A stretch of 5,209 nt of DNA from positions 1 through 5,209 of the forward strand of contig DAHXOQ010000213.1 in the NCBI GenBank assembly GCA_027364815.1, in the 5' to 3' direction. Position numbers and translations under genes: made by a program. Positions 4,066-5,209 of this stretch are shown here, piece by piece (positions within the stretch are counted from its first letter, which is position 1; every line of letters begins with the position of its first letter). The notes under the pieces were generated by a model that saw only the letters and a program-made list of their open reading frames with translations, was not told the origin of the DNA and made no database searches. The DNA is from Acidobacteriaceae bacterium. Its GTDB lineage: Bacteria > Acidobacteriota > Terriglobia > Terriglobales > Acidobacteriaceae.

Positions 4066-5209
4066 GTGAGTCGTCGCGTAGTCATTACCGGTCTGGGGCT
4101 GATTTGCGGAGTAGGCAACACGGCCTCGGAGATCTGGAGCAATTTACTTGCCGGGGTCAGTGGTATGGCGCCCATTACGGGCTTCGATACGACGGGCTTC
4201 CCGGTGACCTTTGCTGCTGAGGTGAAGAACTATGACCCATTGCAGTTCCTAGATAAGAAGGAATCGCGCAAGATGGGCCGGTTCATCCACTATGCCTTTG
4301 GGGCAGTCCATGAGGCGATGGAGCAGAGCGGTCTCAAGATCACTCCGGAGATTGCAGAGCGAGCGGGAATCTTTATCGGCTCCGGGATCGGCGGCTTTGA
4401 GGTCATCGAGCGCGAACACACGAACCTGCTGAATGGTGGACCGAGAAAGATTTCGCCCTTCTTTATTCCCGCAACGATTGTGAATATGGCCGCCGGCCAG
4501 TTGAGCATTCGTTATGGCGCGAAGGGTCCGATCTCTGCGACGGCGACCGCATGTGCGACGAGCGCGAATTCGATTGGCGATTCGGCGCGCATGATCATGT
4601 ACGGTGATGCTGACGTGATGATTGCCGGCGGTGCAGAAGCAGCAGTGACGCCGATGTCTGTTGGCGGATTTGCCGCGATGCGGGCATTGTCAACGCGCAA
4701 TGATGAGCCGACCAAGGCGAGCCGCCCTTTTGACAAGGATCGCGATGGCTTTGTGGTGGGCGAAGGCGCGGGGATTCTGATCCTTGAAGAGCTGGAGTTT
4801 GCGAAGGCGCGCGGCGCGAAGATTCTGGCCGAGATCGTCGGCTACGGAATGAGCGCCGATGCTTATCACATGACGAGCATTGCCGAGGATGGCGAAGGCG
4901 CACAGCGTTCAATGCGCAACGCACTCAAGGATGCGAAGATTCGCCCTGACGAAGTTGGGTATGTGAACGCTCATGCGACTTCAACACCAGCGGGCGATGG
5001 AAACGAAAGCCGCGCGATTGAGCTGGTCTTTGGCGAACACGCGACGAGCCACAAGCTCAAGGTCAGCGGAACGAAGTCGATGACCGGACATTTGCGTGGC
5101 GGCGCGGGCGGACTTGAAGCGGGCATTACGGTGCTTTCGCTGGTGAACCAGAAGATTCCGCCGACGATCAACCTGGATAATCAGGACCCGCTCTGCACGC
5201 TTGATTATG
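4066..5209 (+). CDS. fabF: 3-oxoacyl-[ACP] synthase II (FabF), 3' end cut by window
   Basis: FabF condenses malonyl-ACP with acyl-ACP in fatty acid elongation. The frame starts at GTG 4066 and runs open to the window edge: 381 codons of an expected 410-420, lacking the C-terminal tail with the acyl-pocket gating loop. The N-terminus SRRVVITGLGLICGVGNT is typical. The catalytic triad is Cys163 in TATACATSANSIG, His303 in VNAHATSTPAGD and His342 in GTKSMTGH, with Lys337 also present. The blocks SRPFDKDRDGFVVGEGAG and PPTINLDN are well conserved. The GTG is the only start after the in-frame TAA at 4060-4062. It has a poor ribosome site (AAAGG 14 nt upstream), so translation is probably coupled to acpP, whose stop is 3 nt away. 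Oddities: HATST replaces the usual HGTST (Ala304), and HLRGG replaces HLLG (Arg344) next to the second histidine. Overall identity to FabF is unmistakable. Confidence 0.97.
   Translation, partial: MSRRVVITGLGLICGVGNTASEIWSNLLAGVSGMAPITGFDTTGFPVTFAAEVKNYDPLQFLDKKESRKMGRFIHYAFGAVHEAMEQSGLKITPEIAERAGIFIGSGIGGFEVIEREHTNLLNGGPRKISPFFIPATIVNMAAGQLSIRYGAKGPISATATACATSANSIGDSARMIMYGDADVMIAGGAEAAVTPMSVGGFAAMRALSTRNDEPTKASRPFDKDRDGFVVGEGAGILILEELEFAKARGAKILAEIVGYGMSADAYHMTSIAEDGEGAQRSMRNALKDAKIRPDEVGYVNAHATSTPAGDGNESRAIELVFGEHATSHKLKVSGTKSMTGHLRGGAGGLEAGITVLSLVNQKIPPTINLDNQDPLCTLDY

Noticed and set aside
4290..5171. Several minus-strand open frames opposite fabF
   Set aside because: All lie antisense to conserved fabF codons and give low-complexity, unrecognisable products.

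Overview
The window looks like a piece of an Acidobacteriota chromosome, probably class Terriglobia. Two things point there. The minus-strand gene at 447-1706 belongs to a membrane-protein family that I associate mainly with this phylum, and the basic protein at the left edge ends in a motif of the LSxEARxxIAxAQxxRW type that is abundant there. The acpP-fabF pair is typical but not diagnostic. The assignment rests on protein recognition, not on a search.

Layout, left to right. (1) The C-terminal part of a small, very basic protein on the plus strand (2-241), with a tandem KRGPKPG repeat. (2) A 205-bp gap with one clear inverted repeat. (3) A minus-strand single-pass membrane protein of unknown function (447-1706) with a conserved cytoplasmic N-terminal domain. 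(4) A 274-bp gap (1707-1980) that holds more than its neighbours need: a plausible promoter and a 13-bp palindrome for the minus-strand gene, and in the opposite direction a sigma70-like promoter, three hairpins and a strong intrinsic terminator. Together the plus-strand elements suggest an independent RNA of about 117 nt. A 20-codon open frame with a good ribosome binding site lies antisense to it. (5) A minus-strand aldehyde dehydrogenase family protein (1981-3426) that keeps the catalytic cysteine but has Gln and Ser where the general-base Glu and oxyanion-hole Asn normally sit. (6) A 393-bp divergent intergenic region with a leader hairpin and a weak promoter candidate. (7) acpP (3820-4062), then fabF after 3 nt (4066 to the right edge, cut off).

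acpP and fabF work together: the acyl carrier protein carries the growing chain on a phosphopantetheine arm, and FabF (3-oxoacyl-ACP synthase II) extends it in type II fatty acid synthesis. The genes to the left have no evident link to this pathway. The most interesting signals are the candidate small RNA with its antisense micro-ORF and the altered active site of the aldehyde dehydrogenase homologue. No tRNA, rRNA, insertion sequence or CRISPR array was seen.
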